64,000 bases of DNA. It comes from Thuidium tamariscinum. Its lineage: Eukaryota > Streptophyta > Bryopsida > Hypnales > Thuidiaceae. Each line of letters begins with the position of its first letter. Position 1 is the first letter of the stretch. The notes under the pieces are model-generated. The model was given only the letters and a program-made list of their open reading frames with translations. It searched no databases and was not told the origin of the DNA. The stretch is taken from NCBI GenBank assembly GCA_947034885.2, contig OX344755.2, forward strand, positions 20,777,052 to 20,841,051, given 5' to 3'. A program made the translations under genes and the position numbers. Below, piece by piece: positions 23,410-35,645 of this stretch.

Positions 23410-24094
23410 CCTGTTTCCTAGAGAAACAAAATAAAATCTCTCTTCGAAAACGTAAGAACTACAATCACACCATGATGGCGAGCTTCAGATCAAACCTCAC
23501 CGAAAATGCCTTCCTCACGCATCCCCAAAGTATTCTACCAATTCCAGTGACAACACATTTGCCTCAGATGTCCAAAAGAAACCATCTCTTCTCATGGGGA
23601 ACGATCCAGCTCCAAGTACCTAGCTGCTAACTTACTACTACTACAACCCCTTCAGTCAATCTCAAAAGCAACAACCAAACCCTAGCGCAAGACAAATGTT
23701 TCTAATGAAATATTCGCGACATTCCCATAAACACCCGCCCCTGGAAGAAGCCCAATGAGGGCACTGCGCGTGTGATCAAGAGCATAGTCATGTGTGCTAC
23801 TTTCGATCAGTTCTGGCAGCTGGGTTTGACCTAGAAATCATTATTGCAACAGAAGCGTGAAAAATCAGTTGCGGGAGTGGGGGACGATGCAATGCTGAAA
23901 TCACAGGGCAACAGGAGGAGGGTCATTCATTAGGGCTTGAGAATGTTGAGGATTGCGGGGAAGAAAAAGCTATAAACGAGTCTCGCGTTGGGCGCGCTTG
24001 TACTGCCAAAAAGTCGAAAGTTTCAGAGCTGTAAACTACAGGAAGTACACTTGCCGACAGTCCTCCTCCAAGTCGTACTGCACTATGATTACTA
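23410..24094. other. Upstream region of the BT1 transporter gene
   Basis: Should contain the promoter and 5' leader of the minus-strand transporter. Composition is near that of the genes up to about 23,990, then becomes AT-rich. No TATA box was convincing. Confidence 0.4.
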
Positions 24095-24668
24095 CTCCTT
24101 CTGTCCCACTAAAAGCTTCCAAAACTCTTCCCCTTAAGAAATTAACTATGTTTTTGATGAAAGTGCCAAAAATATATGCATTCAAGAATGAATAACCCAT
24201 CCCTTAGATCTATGCAAAATTTGGAGCTTAGGCACTATCAATTAGACACTCAAAATACAAATTAAAAATATGAAATTTGACATATTTTATAATTGTTGCC
24301 AGCTCTATCATTTTAGATGATTTAAAGAGTGGTGAATAAAATAGGATTCTAGTACCATATTCCCCAATCTAAGTATCCAGAAATAAAAGAGTAGCCCACT
24401 TTATGATCAAAATTTAATAGCGCCAAAATAGTCAGTAAACAAGTTGTGAAGACTATTATTTGAGGATGCATGCAATTAGTACAAGGTGTCTCATATTGCC
24501 ATTTCACACCAAGCTTGCAAGGCCAATGACATGCTCTTAGATTATTTTATTTGCCCCAACAATGTTGTTCAACGCAACATTCAGTAAATGGTCAAAATTA
24601 CAAAAAGGAACTTTTTAGTAGGACAAAAATTTTACTTGATTTGGAATTTTATGATGGGACAAAGGGAG
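24095..24668. mobile_element. Mariner-type MITE, TA-flanked
   Basis: Left end CTCCTTCTGTCCCACTAAAA and right end, reversed, CTCCCTTTGTCCCATCATAA are terminal inverted repeats of the CTCCCTCCGTCCCA type, known from plant Tc1/mariner elements and Stowaway-like MITEs. TA lies immediately outside both ends (24093-24094 and 24669-24670), the target duplication of this superfamily. The 574-bp interior is AT-rich with no transposase frame, so the element is non-autonomous. Confidence 0.8.
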
Positions 24669-27600
24669 TATTTGAAATCTAGGTAGATCCAAGATTCCAG
24701 AGACATCTAGCTTTTCAAAACTTTGTTGAGGTCCCCACCAATGATTTTTCTGGACTTCCTTGTTCCAAAGCTAAGGTGGCTTCAAGATTTTTTATTGCAC
24801 CAAATTTTGGGGGAAATTTGAAGTTAGGGGGACAAATTCATGTGGCAACAATGTTGAATTGAAAAGCAAATATTTGGCTTCAAAATCTATTTTAAGCATT
24901 GCAACAAACAAAGTAGTAGGCAAAAAAAATTCCCTAGGAAACTATTGCAAGTACATGAACTATAAGCTTTCAAAACCCTAAATTATGGAATTGTTGATTG
25001 AAGTCAATGATACTAAAATTTGCAAGTCACAAACTACAACAATTTGTTAATTGTTGTGGATAATTCATAAATATCATGACTAGTATACAAATGAAATTTA
25101 GAAAAAAGAATAAAATATGTGGAAAACAAAAATTAGTACAATTTAGTGAATTTACAAAACTATATTCAAGATACAACAATTGAATGGTTATTAAACAATG
25201 ATATTTGAAGTCTTACAAGAAAAAAGTGGTAAACTCAACCTTCTTACATTAAAAGCAAACTAGCACCAATAATACAAATTTAGAAGAGAAGTAGGCAAAA
25301 GGAGCAACTCAATTACATAAAACCCTTACCATGAAGCATTAAGAAATGTCAAGTATTCATAACAACTTGGGTGAAAGGAAAATTTTATCCTTGCATCTAT
25401 CGTGGCAAAGTGAGTGTCATGTTCAGCTCATAACTAGTTCCAATTGTCAAATGGCTAATGAATTTAGCACTATAAAAAAATCAAAATTATTCATTTATTT
25501 CCTATTGAATAAATAACCCCACCTTTTCATATAGAAAGCTGGCTTTTCTTTGTTAGAAAAAAGTCATTAGGCCCCACTTATGGAACATTTGATATGGCAT
25601 CCACCCAAATTACTAAGGTGGCTATGCCTCAAATTGCACCGTGTCTAAAACTACCATCATTGGTGTGTGTACATCTTCAAAATCAATATATACATACATT
25701 GAAGAAATGGCTTTAGAACATCTACCAAAACAATCTAAGTCCTTTATGGCTTTTGCTTACTGTATTTGAATGTTACATTCTTTCGAGCATTAGAACCTCT
25801 TTTTACTTGCCAACAAAAAAAATACAAAAATTTGAGCAATCAAATAATAGTATATAGATACAATAGTAGTAAGTGGTGGTTGGAGGCACCTCCCTTAAGA
25901 TAAGAACAACCATAATAGAGACTACCAATCTTTGAACATAATTATCATTATAAAATATAAAATAATTTTATTGGTTCATGGTAAATGAAAGAAGATTCTA
26001 CTATACTTTAGCATGTATTATTTGGAAATTGTATGAATAACTTATGAAATTTGAAAGTATTGTTGGTAGATTTACAAAACATCAATACTAACGAGGCTCT
26101 CTTAGATCCTCATGTTTTAATTGTCTAAATTTTATTTCATTAAATTTAGGTTTTTTGGTCACTCATTTGTTCAATTGTAGGTGTCGCATATTGGATAGTG
26201 ATGATTGCAAGTGCACATATCTTATAAACAATGATCTAGTGTGTATATATAAAAGAAGTTAGGATTGTTAAGACTCAGTACAAAATAAGTTTGAAAAACA
26301 AGGAAGAGGTAGTCATGACTACTATTCATTATATCTAAAATTAAGGTGAAATGTCAAATATAAAACATTTAATATGGACTCTAATCTCTAGCTATGAGAG
26401 TTGCCAAGTTTTCTAGAACCATTCCTGCCAATAGAACACCATTTGCCCATTAACATTCAAGCTACAAAAATCTTGTGAATTGACATTTAGATATACAAAT
26501 TTGTAGTTCTTGAATATAGCACCCTTGATTTTGATCCTCAACATTGTTGGTTGTAGGTGCCTCATAGATGTACACATTATAAGGAAAAAATAATATCTAA
26601 ACCATTGTGAAAATCAACTCATATGTGTTGGTCAATACATTGTGGTTTTGACAATAGTCAACAATTTTATGTTGAATTTATTTCTTGGTTTGGTCAAATT
26701 ATTATTCAAGATTTTACTATATAGATTGTCACATAGAGTAAGCATGTTATATAGGCTAATCATGCCACATAGGCAAGAGTGCCACATTAGCACATACCAT
26801 ATACTTACAGGGCAAAATCAATACATTATTGATGCCAAATAACCAATTAAAATTTTGAAAATAAATTTTCTACTTTAAAATTATATTTACAAAATTTAGT
26901 AGTGTATTCAAAGTAATTTTATATTTAGCACTCAAGTTTTGAACACCACTTACCTTGATATAATAAAGAAGTGAGAAGACAAGCTCTTTATACAAGTGGG
27001 ATGATAGGAGATAAGACCATTCATATGGAAACTGTAAATTAGAATTTACATGAGCCCAACCTTTCATAATTATGACAAAAAATAGGAATTATGGTTAAAG
27101 TAGAACTTTAAACCCTATTTAGACAATGTATCATGATTTTTTTTCTAAATTTGAACTAGATTGATGTAGAAAATTAAGAATACTTTCATATCCAAAAATT
27201 GTTTGTGATTTTGAGACTTCAATCAAAATTTATGAACAAATTGAATTGCGGGATCAATACACAAAATTCCATTTTTTTCACAATCAATACACATCAATTT
27301 ATCTTGTGTTGATTAGGGCCCCTTTTTCTTATAGTCCTATGACTTGAAAAACGGAGGTAAGATATTTTGAATTCTAAACTTGAAATATTCAAAATTCAGT
27401 TTTCCAAATCATCTCTAACCACCCTACAAATTGCTAACAGCTTACAAACAAATAATATTCCATACTTGCCTTCCTAACAATACTAGAGGTGCAATGATAG
27501 AAATGACGGAGATTGCAAGAACTTTGGTAATTTTATTGCATAAATTGAAATTACTATGAATTTTGAAAGGCAGAAAGTGTGCTAGACCTATAGCCAATCT

Positions 27601-29429
27601 ATCAACTTTTCTAAATCCAATCACACAAAAAAATACTTTATTATTCACTCCTTCATATTTTCTTGCATACTAAGGAAGAAGCACCAATAACTAACCATGT
27701 CCAAAAACCCACTTATAGGGTGTACCATTTCCAACTTTAGGGTGGAAATCAAGCTACGAATGGTTGGGTTTTTTTGAATTTTTTTTGTGGTTGGAACTAA
27801 TAAAGTTATAACACATGTTTGGAAGTAGTGAATGGGAAAGAATTTTGGATTGATCAAAATTAGGAGACTCTAGACATTGGTTTTGGGTACAATGCACTTT
27901 TTGGCTCTAAAAATTCACACTAATTTCAATATTTGCAATAAAATTATGAAAAATTTGTATTTTTATATTTCTTATCTCTCTGTAATTTCCATCTACTCTT
28001 ATTCCTTACCATTTGTTCCAAATGAATTTATTTGATCAATTATTAGTGTTGCTCCCTTATTTAGGAACATGTTCCATGACCATTTAGTTTTAAAGGAGAA
28101 AACTAAAAGAAATTCTAGCCTTAGTTGGAAATATGTCCATCAATAGGTTGGCTATGGGGTGTTGGTTGGGATTGGGTGGTTCTGCCTTTTGGTGGAAATG
28201 TAGGGGCAAAAGTGGGATGACAGAAATAGGCGGGCAACAGAGATAGATAAGCCTACGTTAGTCATTGCTCCAACAATTTGGCCTTGAGGTAGGGTAGAGA
28301 ATTAAGGTAGTCTGCTCTAAAATCAACCATTTAAAGGCTATTTGCATTTTTTCATAGGCTTCTATAGAGAAAAATATTTTCTTTTTCAAAGAGAGAGAAA
28401 TGGATGTTGCATGCAATAAAAGTGGTTTCATAATTTTTAGAGCAATATTGAATTAGATATGATTTTCCAAAGTTTGCAGTCCTAGGTACCTATTTCTAAC
28501 TATAGGCTTGACAAAATGCGAACATGTGTAATCTATTAAGAGAGATGGGGAAATCTAGAAGAAACTTGTTGACTTGCTATAAAGAACAAGGGAGGGTTCT
28601 TAATGTGACCAATAGGTGTTTTAAAGATTTTAAATTTTAAATTTTTTTTTTAGTGGCTGTTGGCCATCCAAATTTGATTTTAAATATATTAATGTACACA
28701 TGTTGCAATTTAATTTTTGAAATGGACCACATTGCATGTTAAATCAATCCACACTACAACGGTACAACCTAAGGTAAGAGACTGAAAAAGTGATTATTTA
28801 AGCATTGATGTATTTTTTTCATGTATCTTCTGAGATGGAAATATTTTTAGCTTATTTTTTAGTCAAAGAAAAATAGATGACGAATCTAACACAAGTCGTT
28901 TCTTTTCTTTTTTGAAGCATTATTAAATTAGTTATGAATTTTTGAACACAATCTAGTCTAGGTCCCTATTTGTGATCATAGGCCCTTGGAAACCCATCTG
29001 TGAATAGTTTGAAAAAAAATCAGGCCTTGTTCAAAAACTAACATTGCAACATGTGTAAAGTAATTGAAATGATTTCTAAAAGTGTTCCTTTCTAAATCTG
29101 AAATGAATGCTTGGTTTAATCATTATTTCAGATTTTTCAATACTTGTAAGAAAGTAGTTGAACAATGAATTCTAATTTTGAATTAGATTTAGACACCTAG
29201 CCACTTAGTTAGGAATGAACCAAGTGAAGTTCTTAAACCATCCATTGAAGAAGTATAAACAAATCTCATCAAGCTCCTTTGTAATCCAAAGTTCATTTTT
29301 CCAAAGTTTACATGTCTATTTCAGAGCCCCTACTGGATGGTTGAAAATGCCTGCTCGATTTTAGAGCCCTCTCCTATAATGCACTCTCACTTCTTCTTTA
29401 GGCCATTTTCTATCAATCACAATTCCCTT
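24669..29429. other. AT-rich gene-free DNA
   Basis: Nearly 5 kb of AT-rich sequence with only short open frames on both strands. No gene, RNA gene or element boundary could be supported. Confidence 0.5.
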
Positions 29430-29950
29430 TTAACCCCTAAAGGACCAAATTGCATTTTTTTGGTAACATAGCAATTTTGGGCAGCTCACTACGGATGGAG
29501 TTTTTTGTTTTTTTTTCTTTGAAATTTTCACAAAACATGCACCTAAAGAGTATCTTTAAGGCCCAACAATTTTCATAACTTTTGACTACATGGTTAAAAA
29601 ATTATTGCATGATATGTGATTTTCTATATTCATCAAGTAGTCCGAGTAGATAAAAAATTTCTTCAAATTTTTCTTTTTTAAGAAATAAAAATTTGAAACT
29701 AGTTCTTTAGATTTATATAGAGATGGAAAGCTTTGAATCATGTCATTTGGATTAATCTTGCAATCTATATGGCAGAATTTTTTGAAATTTTTTCTACATG
29801 CTCTCAAACTAATGAACTAAAAGATCCTATGGTTACATTATTCCAAAAATGTTTTTTTCCTAAAAATTTGGTAATTGTTCTAAAAATGATTGTTTTGGAG
29901 TGATTTTGGTGAAAACACACTCAAAAACCTTTAGGGGTTAAAACTACATG
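29430..29950 (+). repeat. Dispersed AT-rich repeat, copy 2
   Basis: Collinear with parts of 4620-5580 and 62590-63480: CTAAAGGACCAAA, CCCAACAATTTT, TTTTGACTACATGGTT and later AAAAGATCCTATGGTTACAT. It is shorter than the other copies. Confidence 0.6.
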
Positions 29951-30312
29951 ATGTCCTTTTTATCCTCAATTATAGGGGTCATTTTAAGACAACGCTCGCT
30001 TTTAGAGCAAAATACCTTATAATTCTTTGATATAGAGTAGAATTTCCAACAATTTGTAGGAGTATGGTTTCATTGGTCAGGGTGAACTAGCCCCCTCGCT
30101 CGACCACTACAAATAATTTCAAGGGTGCAAGTAAACCAAAAAGCCCCCAATTTTGTGCTTATCTAATTACTTTGGACACACTTCTTAGCTAATTAGGGGC
30201 CTCTGATTGCAAATATTAATTCAAAATTTGCAAAAAATCAGTTTTGCAAAAAATAAAAAATTCCAGGGTTTTACACCCGGCTGTTTCATTGGGGGCTTAG
30301 TACTGAGCTCAG
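29951..30312. other. Intergenic DNA without recognised features
   Basis: No gene or repeat boundary recognised between the dispersed repeat and the 273-bp element. Confidence 0.4.
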
Positions 30313-30314
30313 TA

Positions 30315-30587
30315 AGGTAGGTACACCCAAAAGCGCCACTTATTCATACTAAGCCTAGTTCCTGCTATTAATTAGTTCAAGTTTTTATGTAGTCTTGTTG
30401 GCAAGTGAAAGCATGTTCCAACGCACCAAAGAATGCAGGATTTGGATACCGTATGTAAAAGTTATTAACAGTCAAAGTCTGTTTCTGAAAGCGCCATCTA
30501 CAGTCTGTGAACATGACTGATTTCAGAAATGTATGTGCACTGTAGATGGCGCTTTTAGGAACATGGCGCTTTTGGGTGTATCTACCT
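30315..30587 (+). mobile_element. 273-bp TA-flanked MITE, copy A
   Basis: Ends AGGTAGGTACACCCAAAAGC and, reversed from the right, AGGTAGATACACCCAAAAGC form terminal inverted repeats. TA flanks both sides (30313-30314, 30588-30589), as for Tc1/mariner-type insertion. A second internal inverted pair, AGCGCCATCTACAG and CTGTAGATGGCGCT, lies near the right end. It has no coding capacity. An almost identical copy of exactly the same length lies inverted at 44528-44800. Confidence 0.85.
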
Positions 30588-31050
30588 TAGATAGGTCACT
30601 CCAGGTGCAATATGCAAACTCCGTTGAGATCAATTCATTTTCCTACCTAGAAAATTATGCAAGATAACTGGAACAAGACAAGAGTTCGTTATGCAATCAT
30701 CAAATCACTAAGACCATCCCCACTGCAACTCAAAATATGGCTCAAACTCGGTATTTCGCCGGGTTAGCCAACCATCTGTATCTCACCGCACACAAATTAG
30801 GACTCAAAATATGGTCGGGCTTGACCAAATTTACTAGGCAGATGGGAAAATGCTGAATTTAAGCCAGGGCCTGGAAGGAAGTTTGACTGTACTTTTGACC
30901 TCAAAATCAAGGTACAAACCCCTATTGACCATCCAATTTCAATTTTTTTTAAATACTCATAAGCACTTTCATGTACAAAAAATGAGACATTTCTTGTCCC
31001 TCCAAAAGATGAAAAATGAAATCCATCTTGGCTTTAATTTTCAATGAGAA

Positions 31051-31143
31051 ATGGAGCTCACTACACCCTCTTGGGGTGGAGAGAGGAGTCCCATATGGAT
31101 TGGAACTCCTCCCTCCACCCCAAGAAGATGTAGTGAGCTCCAT
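31051..31143. repeat. Inverted repeat (hairpin) 1
   Basis: Left arm begins ATGGAGCTCACTACACCCTC and the right arm ends GATGTAGTGAGCTCCAT. The pairing runs through TTGGGGTGGAG/CTCCACCCCAA and GGAGT/ACTCC to a loop of about 10-14 nt containing CATATGGATT, with a few mismatches. Confidence 0.85.
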
Positions 31144-31214
31144 CTTTCATGGCAACTCATGCCTCCCTACATCCACTTCATGTGAATGTAAGAACAAGTG
31201 AGTTTGCAATGAAG

Positions 31215-31397
31215 CAAGGCTCCTTATATCCCTATGGGGTGGAGGGAGGTGCTCCAACCCATGTGGGATATATGAATTCCAACTAGTTAGAACTAAAATT
31301 TCAAATTTCAAATTTTTAGTTCCAACTAGTTGGAATTCATATATCCCACATGGGTTGGAGCACCTCCCTCCACCCCATAGGGATATAAGGAGCCTTG
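31215..31397. repeat. Near-perfect long inverted repeat (hairpin) 2, 84-bp arms
   Basis: Left arm 31215-31298 starts CAAGGCTCCTTATATCCCTA and right arm 31314-31397 ends TAGGGATATAAGGAGCCTTG. I found one mismatch between the 84-nt arms. The loop is 15 nt (TTTCAAATTTCAAAT). Both arms contain GGGGTGGAGGGAGG or its complement, also present in modified form in hairpin 1. No open frame of note. If transcribed it would give a long, almost perfect duplex RNA. Confidence 0.95.
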
Positions 31398-32106
31398 TTC
31401 CATTTCAATCTCAAAATATTTTGAGATCTCCTCAAGCAAGGAGAATGAGACCTCAAAGGAAAAATAAGCCAATGTTTTTGGATTTTAATTCAAGGCAAAG
31501 TAACTGAAAAATTAGATTAAAAAATTGAAAATATCATTTAGAGGGTTGCTTGCACTGTTCTACAGTGGGGCTCTCCAACTCTAGCCGGGATGAATCATAA
31601 TCATCTACCTTGCAAAGGGGTTGATTTTGAGTCAAATTCTGACCCATGTGGGGGGATGCTCTAAGATTAAGGGCCTCATTTCATGTATCGGTGGACAAGG
31701 AAACCTGACAAGGAGTACTATGGAAGGAGGTTCATAAATCGTGTAGGCTTTTGCACTTGCCCAGTAGGAGGGTTGTGAGCACTTCTAACTCCACCCTTGA
31801 GTTAAAAGTTTATCACACGAGTCCTGTGTCTAATTGAGTTTTCTCTCTAATTTGGTGTTCAAAGAGAACCTTTCAAGCAATGAACTCTTTTAGTCACGTC
31901 TTATAAGTATCAATTTTATTACCCGGTTCGTTGTTAATTCAATCCTTTGTGGTAGATGTTCCTAATTCTATTTTGGATCTAACTAATCTTTCCTATTCTA
32001 ATCAAATTGTTAATTGAAATCGTACCTACTCCTAATTCCAAGCATTTGGTAAAAAGAAACTTAGTAATAAAACAATGAGAATAAAAATCAAATGAGATCG
32101 ATTTAC

Positions 32107-32211
32107 CTCCTCCGCGTAAATCTCTGTGGTCCCGTCGTCAAACATCATCATGTGAAGGTATTCTCCCACGACTTCACCATCAAAATCATCCCGGCTCCCC
32201 ATCTAATCCAT
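32107..32211 (-). other. Small exon-like open segment, unknown
   Basis: On the minus strand an AG precedes ATGGGGAGCCGG, 35 open codons follow with segments FDGEVVGEYLHMM and FDDGTTEIYAEE, and then GAG|GTAAAT resembles a splice donor. The composition is far less AT-rich than its flanks. It may be an exon fragment captured or left by an element, or chance. I do not recognise the peptide. Confidence 0.25.
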
Positions 32212-33584
32212 GATAATTCTCACGTTATTGGTAATAAATTTTATCTTGGCTAAATAAATAAAACTAATTTAGTTCTAAATTAATTGCGCATTTTTCTTTT
32301 ATTCCTAATTTTCCGGTAATGGAAAGTACCACAAATTAATCTAGCCTATCTAATGGGTTAGTAAATCAATTCAATGGAAATTCAATGGTTAGTTTATTGT
32401 TAGTTTTGTTCTTTTTGGTTGATATTTGAATTTCAAGATGAAATTAATTATTTTGGCTAAGAAATTATCATCAAATCTTTTCAAATCTAATTAATTTTGA
32501 ATTCTTGTTAATTCTTAAAAATTAGTTGTCAATTTGTTTTTTCCCTTTTGTCCTATTAAAATATTTTAATCGAAAAACTATCATCAAATATTTTCAAATC
32601 TAATGAATTTTTGAATTTGCATTAATTCTAAAGAAATTGGTTGTCAATTTGTTTGTTTCCCTTTTGGCTTATTAGGCCTAATAAAACAAAACCAACAAAT
32701 TCCAAACCTTCTAAGAATCTAATTAATAACTAACTACCAAAGAATGTAGAACATTCCTAAAGAACAAGAATAAAACTCAATAGTAGGATTCCTTTTAAAT
32801 AGTTATTTAATACCAAAGGTCAATTCCTATGGAATAAAGAACCTTATTCAATAGTAATATTCCTTGGATATCAATTTTATAATGTTAATACCTTACGTTT
32901 TGCAATCCCCAAGCATTAATCATCCCACAAGTCTAGTTTTCTTCTTCAATTGGTTTTGTTGCAATGTTTCATGAGAGAGACGACGGCTATGGAGTTTGAG
33001 TTTTGATGTTTTGGTGAGAGATGTTGAAACTCTAAGATTTAGATTTTTAAATAAAATCAAAGAAAGGTGGGTGTGGCACCAACTGCCAACCCATGATTTT
33101 GTCAAAAAATCAAATTTTGTGTTTCAAAAATCTCACTTGTGTGTGTGAGTTGAAGTCCAGCCTATGCTGGCTCCGATCAGTCATCGAGGCCCTGTGCGCC
33201 CGGCCACGCTGGCTTTGGTCCGTCGGCCACGTGGCAGAACCGAGTTGGCCGGGGTTCCGTCACCCTTTCTTCGCCCTCCCTTGGCCCTTCTCCGACCTGG
33301 CTTCAGTCCGGCTGCTGCTAGCTCTGGTCCGCCTCCACTAGTTTGCTTTGGACCAAAACTAGTTTGGATTTGGGTTTAAGTACCTTTTGAATTTTGTTCT
33401 AACACACCTTAACCCCAAGACTAGAATATGCGACAATTTTTAACGGGGAGTGGAAGAATCCCACTTTGTAATTGATCCTTTGAACCCCCAATTCAAGGTT
33501 TCCTAGGATTATAACTTTGGAGTATTATAAGTTCAAAGCTTTGTCGTGAGAGTGTTGAATGGTATTTGAAGAGTTTTATTCGCA

Positions 33585-33750
33585 AAAGGAGGTACACATG
33601 ACAGTGTTTAAACTGAACTTTCACTTTAAATTCTTAAAATTTCTAAGTATTTTGGAATTTTGCGACCAAAGGAGGTACACATGACAGTGTTTAAACCGAA
33701 CTTTGGCGCTCAATGCTCAAAATTTCCGTGAACTAGTGGCAAAGAAAGTG
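33585..33750 (+). repeat. 83-bp tandem repeat, two copies
   Basis: AAAGGAGGTACACATGACAG occurs at 33585 and 33668 and continues as TGTTTAAAC(T/C)GAACTTT. The spacer ends of the two units have diverged. Confidence 0.8.
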
Positions 33751-35645
33751 TCAAGGCCTTGCCTCTTGAGTATGTGTGACAAAGGAATAAAAATTGAAGG
33801 GGCCCTAAGCCTTCAAAACTTAAAGAACTAAACAAAACAAGACTTGGCCAAAAATCTTTGGTCCAAGCGGTGCCCCGACCGTGTTGGTGGCACAAGTAAC
33901 AGAAGAACAAAGTATCGGTGCGAGAAAATGAGGGTACTGGCAACCTCGAGGGGGGCCCTTATATACCCGTGGCTGGGCCCCTCTTGATAATTGCCAGGGA
34001 AAACACGTTGTTACTTCTTATCCTAAACTACTCTAATGTAATTCCAAAATAATATTTGTTTAATGGTGGAAATTTATAAAAACATCCTCATTTGGCTAAT
34101 GAAATCTTGGCCAAATCAAATCCAAGATCTTAACCCAAGATATTTTGGAATTAACCCTAATTTACATAGATATTTTGCAAATTAACCAAAAGTCATTTTG
34201 AAAATTATCTTTCTTTAGCCCAAAGATGGATTTTTACGCAAGAAAGAGATCTTGACTAAATCCAATCTTTGATTTTCCAAGAGATATTTCCAAAATTACT
34301 TTTAATTAACCGCAATTAATGATTAAAAAGTCAAACTAAGAGCTGACCCTCTCTATCTTTTAGGGAACAACTCGAAACGGAAAACCATCTGCGTCATTGT
34401 CTTTAGAAGACCCCAATTAGCCTTAGGGATCCCTTACCCCTCACTCCTAGGCCGTTGCGCATCCAATTTAGAATTATGGTAACTCCAATTAAAAGTCAAA
34501 AATCTAACTTTTAGGATTTGCGCATTTTGATGAATCTGTCAGGCCAGGGTTGTTAGGAATGTCTATGAGAGTAAGGAATGACTCCTTTTTTGCGACAATC
34601 GGACATCATTCGCTCCTGATACGCCGGTCAACCAGTCGCCAATTTGTAAATTCCATTGAAATTCGATGTGGATGCCGGTTCTGGTAGTTGGGAATGTCAG
34701 AATGTCTTCAAACTTGACTAAGCGCTTATTAAGCACACAAAAACCTATCCTGATTTTTAGTGAGATTTTATCGCATCATACGTAATTTCTATGAATTTAC
34801 GAACAATTCTATGTGTAGTTGACTTCCTATGGAGTCAACTTGAAATTTCGGAAAAATCCGAAATAAATTGGGTAACATCTAGGGCACTCTTAGATTCTTA
34901 GTGTAAGTTCCACGCAACCTTGCACTAGTCTAATTTTAGTAATTTGGAATTACTTTGCCCAATTGGACAATTTAATTCCCAATGCCCGGGAATCTTAGTC
35001 AATTGTTTAATTCTTGTTTGCTCCTGGCATGCTCCTATCCTTGGAATACCTTTTTGTAGTCTTCAATCTCCAATCCTCCATCTTTCATCTTGTGAAACTC
35101 CAATTTTCCAAGTCATTTGAAATTGTTTACTTTTAAATTCAATTAGTTCCAAAATTGAATTTGAGCCTTGGTAAATCTTTTAGGCTCGTAGTAGACTCTT
35201 TGGACTTAGTCAGTATGTCATGTGCATCCTTAAAAGGTTGGTTTTGCATAGACAGATACTAGGACTGACTAGCTCTCGATTCCTCATTTCTCTCGGAACT
35301 ACTAAATCTTCACACAAACTTACTTTGGAGACTTAGAATGATTCAAATTCCTAGAATTAGGAATTTTCCACCTTCTAGGTTGGTTTTCCACCATTTTGGC
35401 ATAGACTGACACCAAAACTCCTTCAACATTCTTTTTATGTCCTTTTCTTGTATATTTTAGCTAATTTTCGCTATTTAATCGCAAAAAATGGACCCAAAGT
35501 CCTGAGTGCCATCTCGAAGGCTCACAAGGGTCTGAAATGGATAGTCATTGTCAGAAAATAAATTGTGAATTATATTGAAGTATGCTAACATTTGATTTTT
35601 ACTATTGGAATGGATGGTTTCAGAGTTACATGGGTTCAATCCTAA

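Larger units (their letters stand above)
30712..31661 (+). mobile_element. PIF/Harbinger-like non-autonomous element carrying two hairpins
   Basis: Left end GACCATCCCCACTGCAACTC, right end reversed GAGCATCCCCCCACATGGGT, with TAA directly repeated outside both ends (30709-30711, 31662-31664). Three-base TAA/TTA duplications and GAGCATC-type ends fit PIF/Harbinger MITEs. The first 140 bp are homologous to the two units at 35646-36441 (shared layout CATATGGCC/AATATGGC, GCCGGGTT, CACCGCAC, ACTC/TTGAGAAATGG). Unlike those units, the interior holds two large inverted repeats (31051-31143 and 31215-31397). No transposase was found. Confidence 0.7.
31665..35642. other. Unassigned gene-free block, possible old retroelement remains
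   Basis: About 4 kb of mixed composition. It is GC-rich around 33150-33340, has a TATA-like CTTATATACCC at about 33958 and an 83-bp tandem repeat near 33585. These features together could be remains of a long-terminal-repeat element, but I found no paired terminal repeats, primer-binding site or polyprotein motif, so no call is made. Confidence 0.35.
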
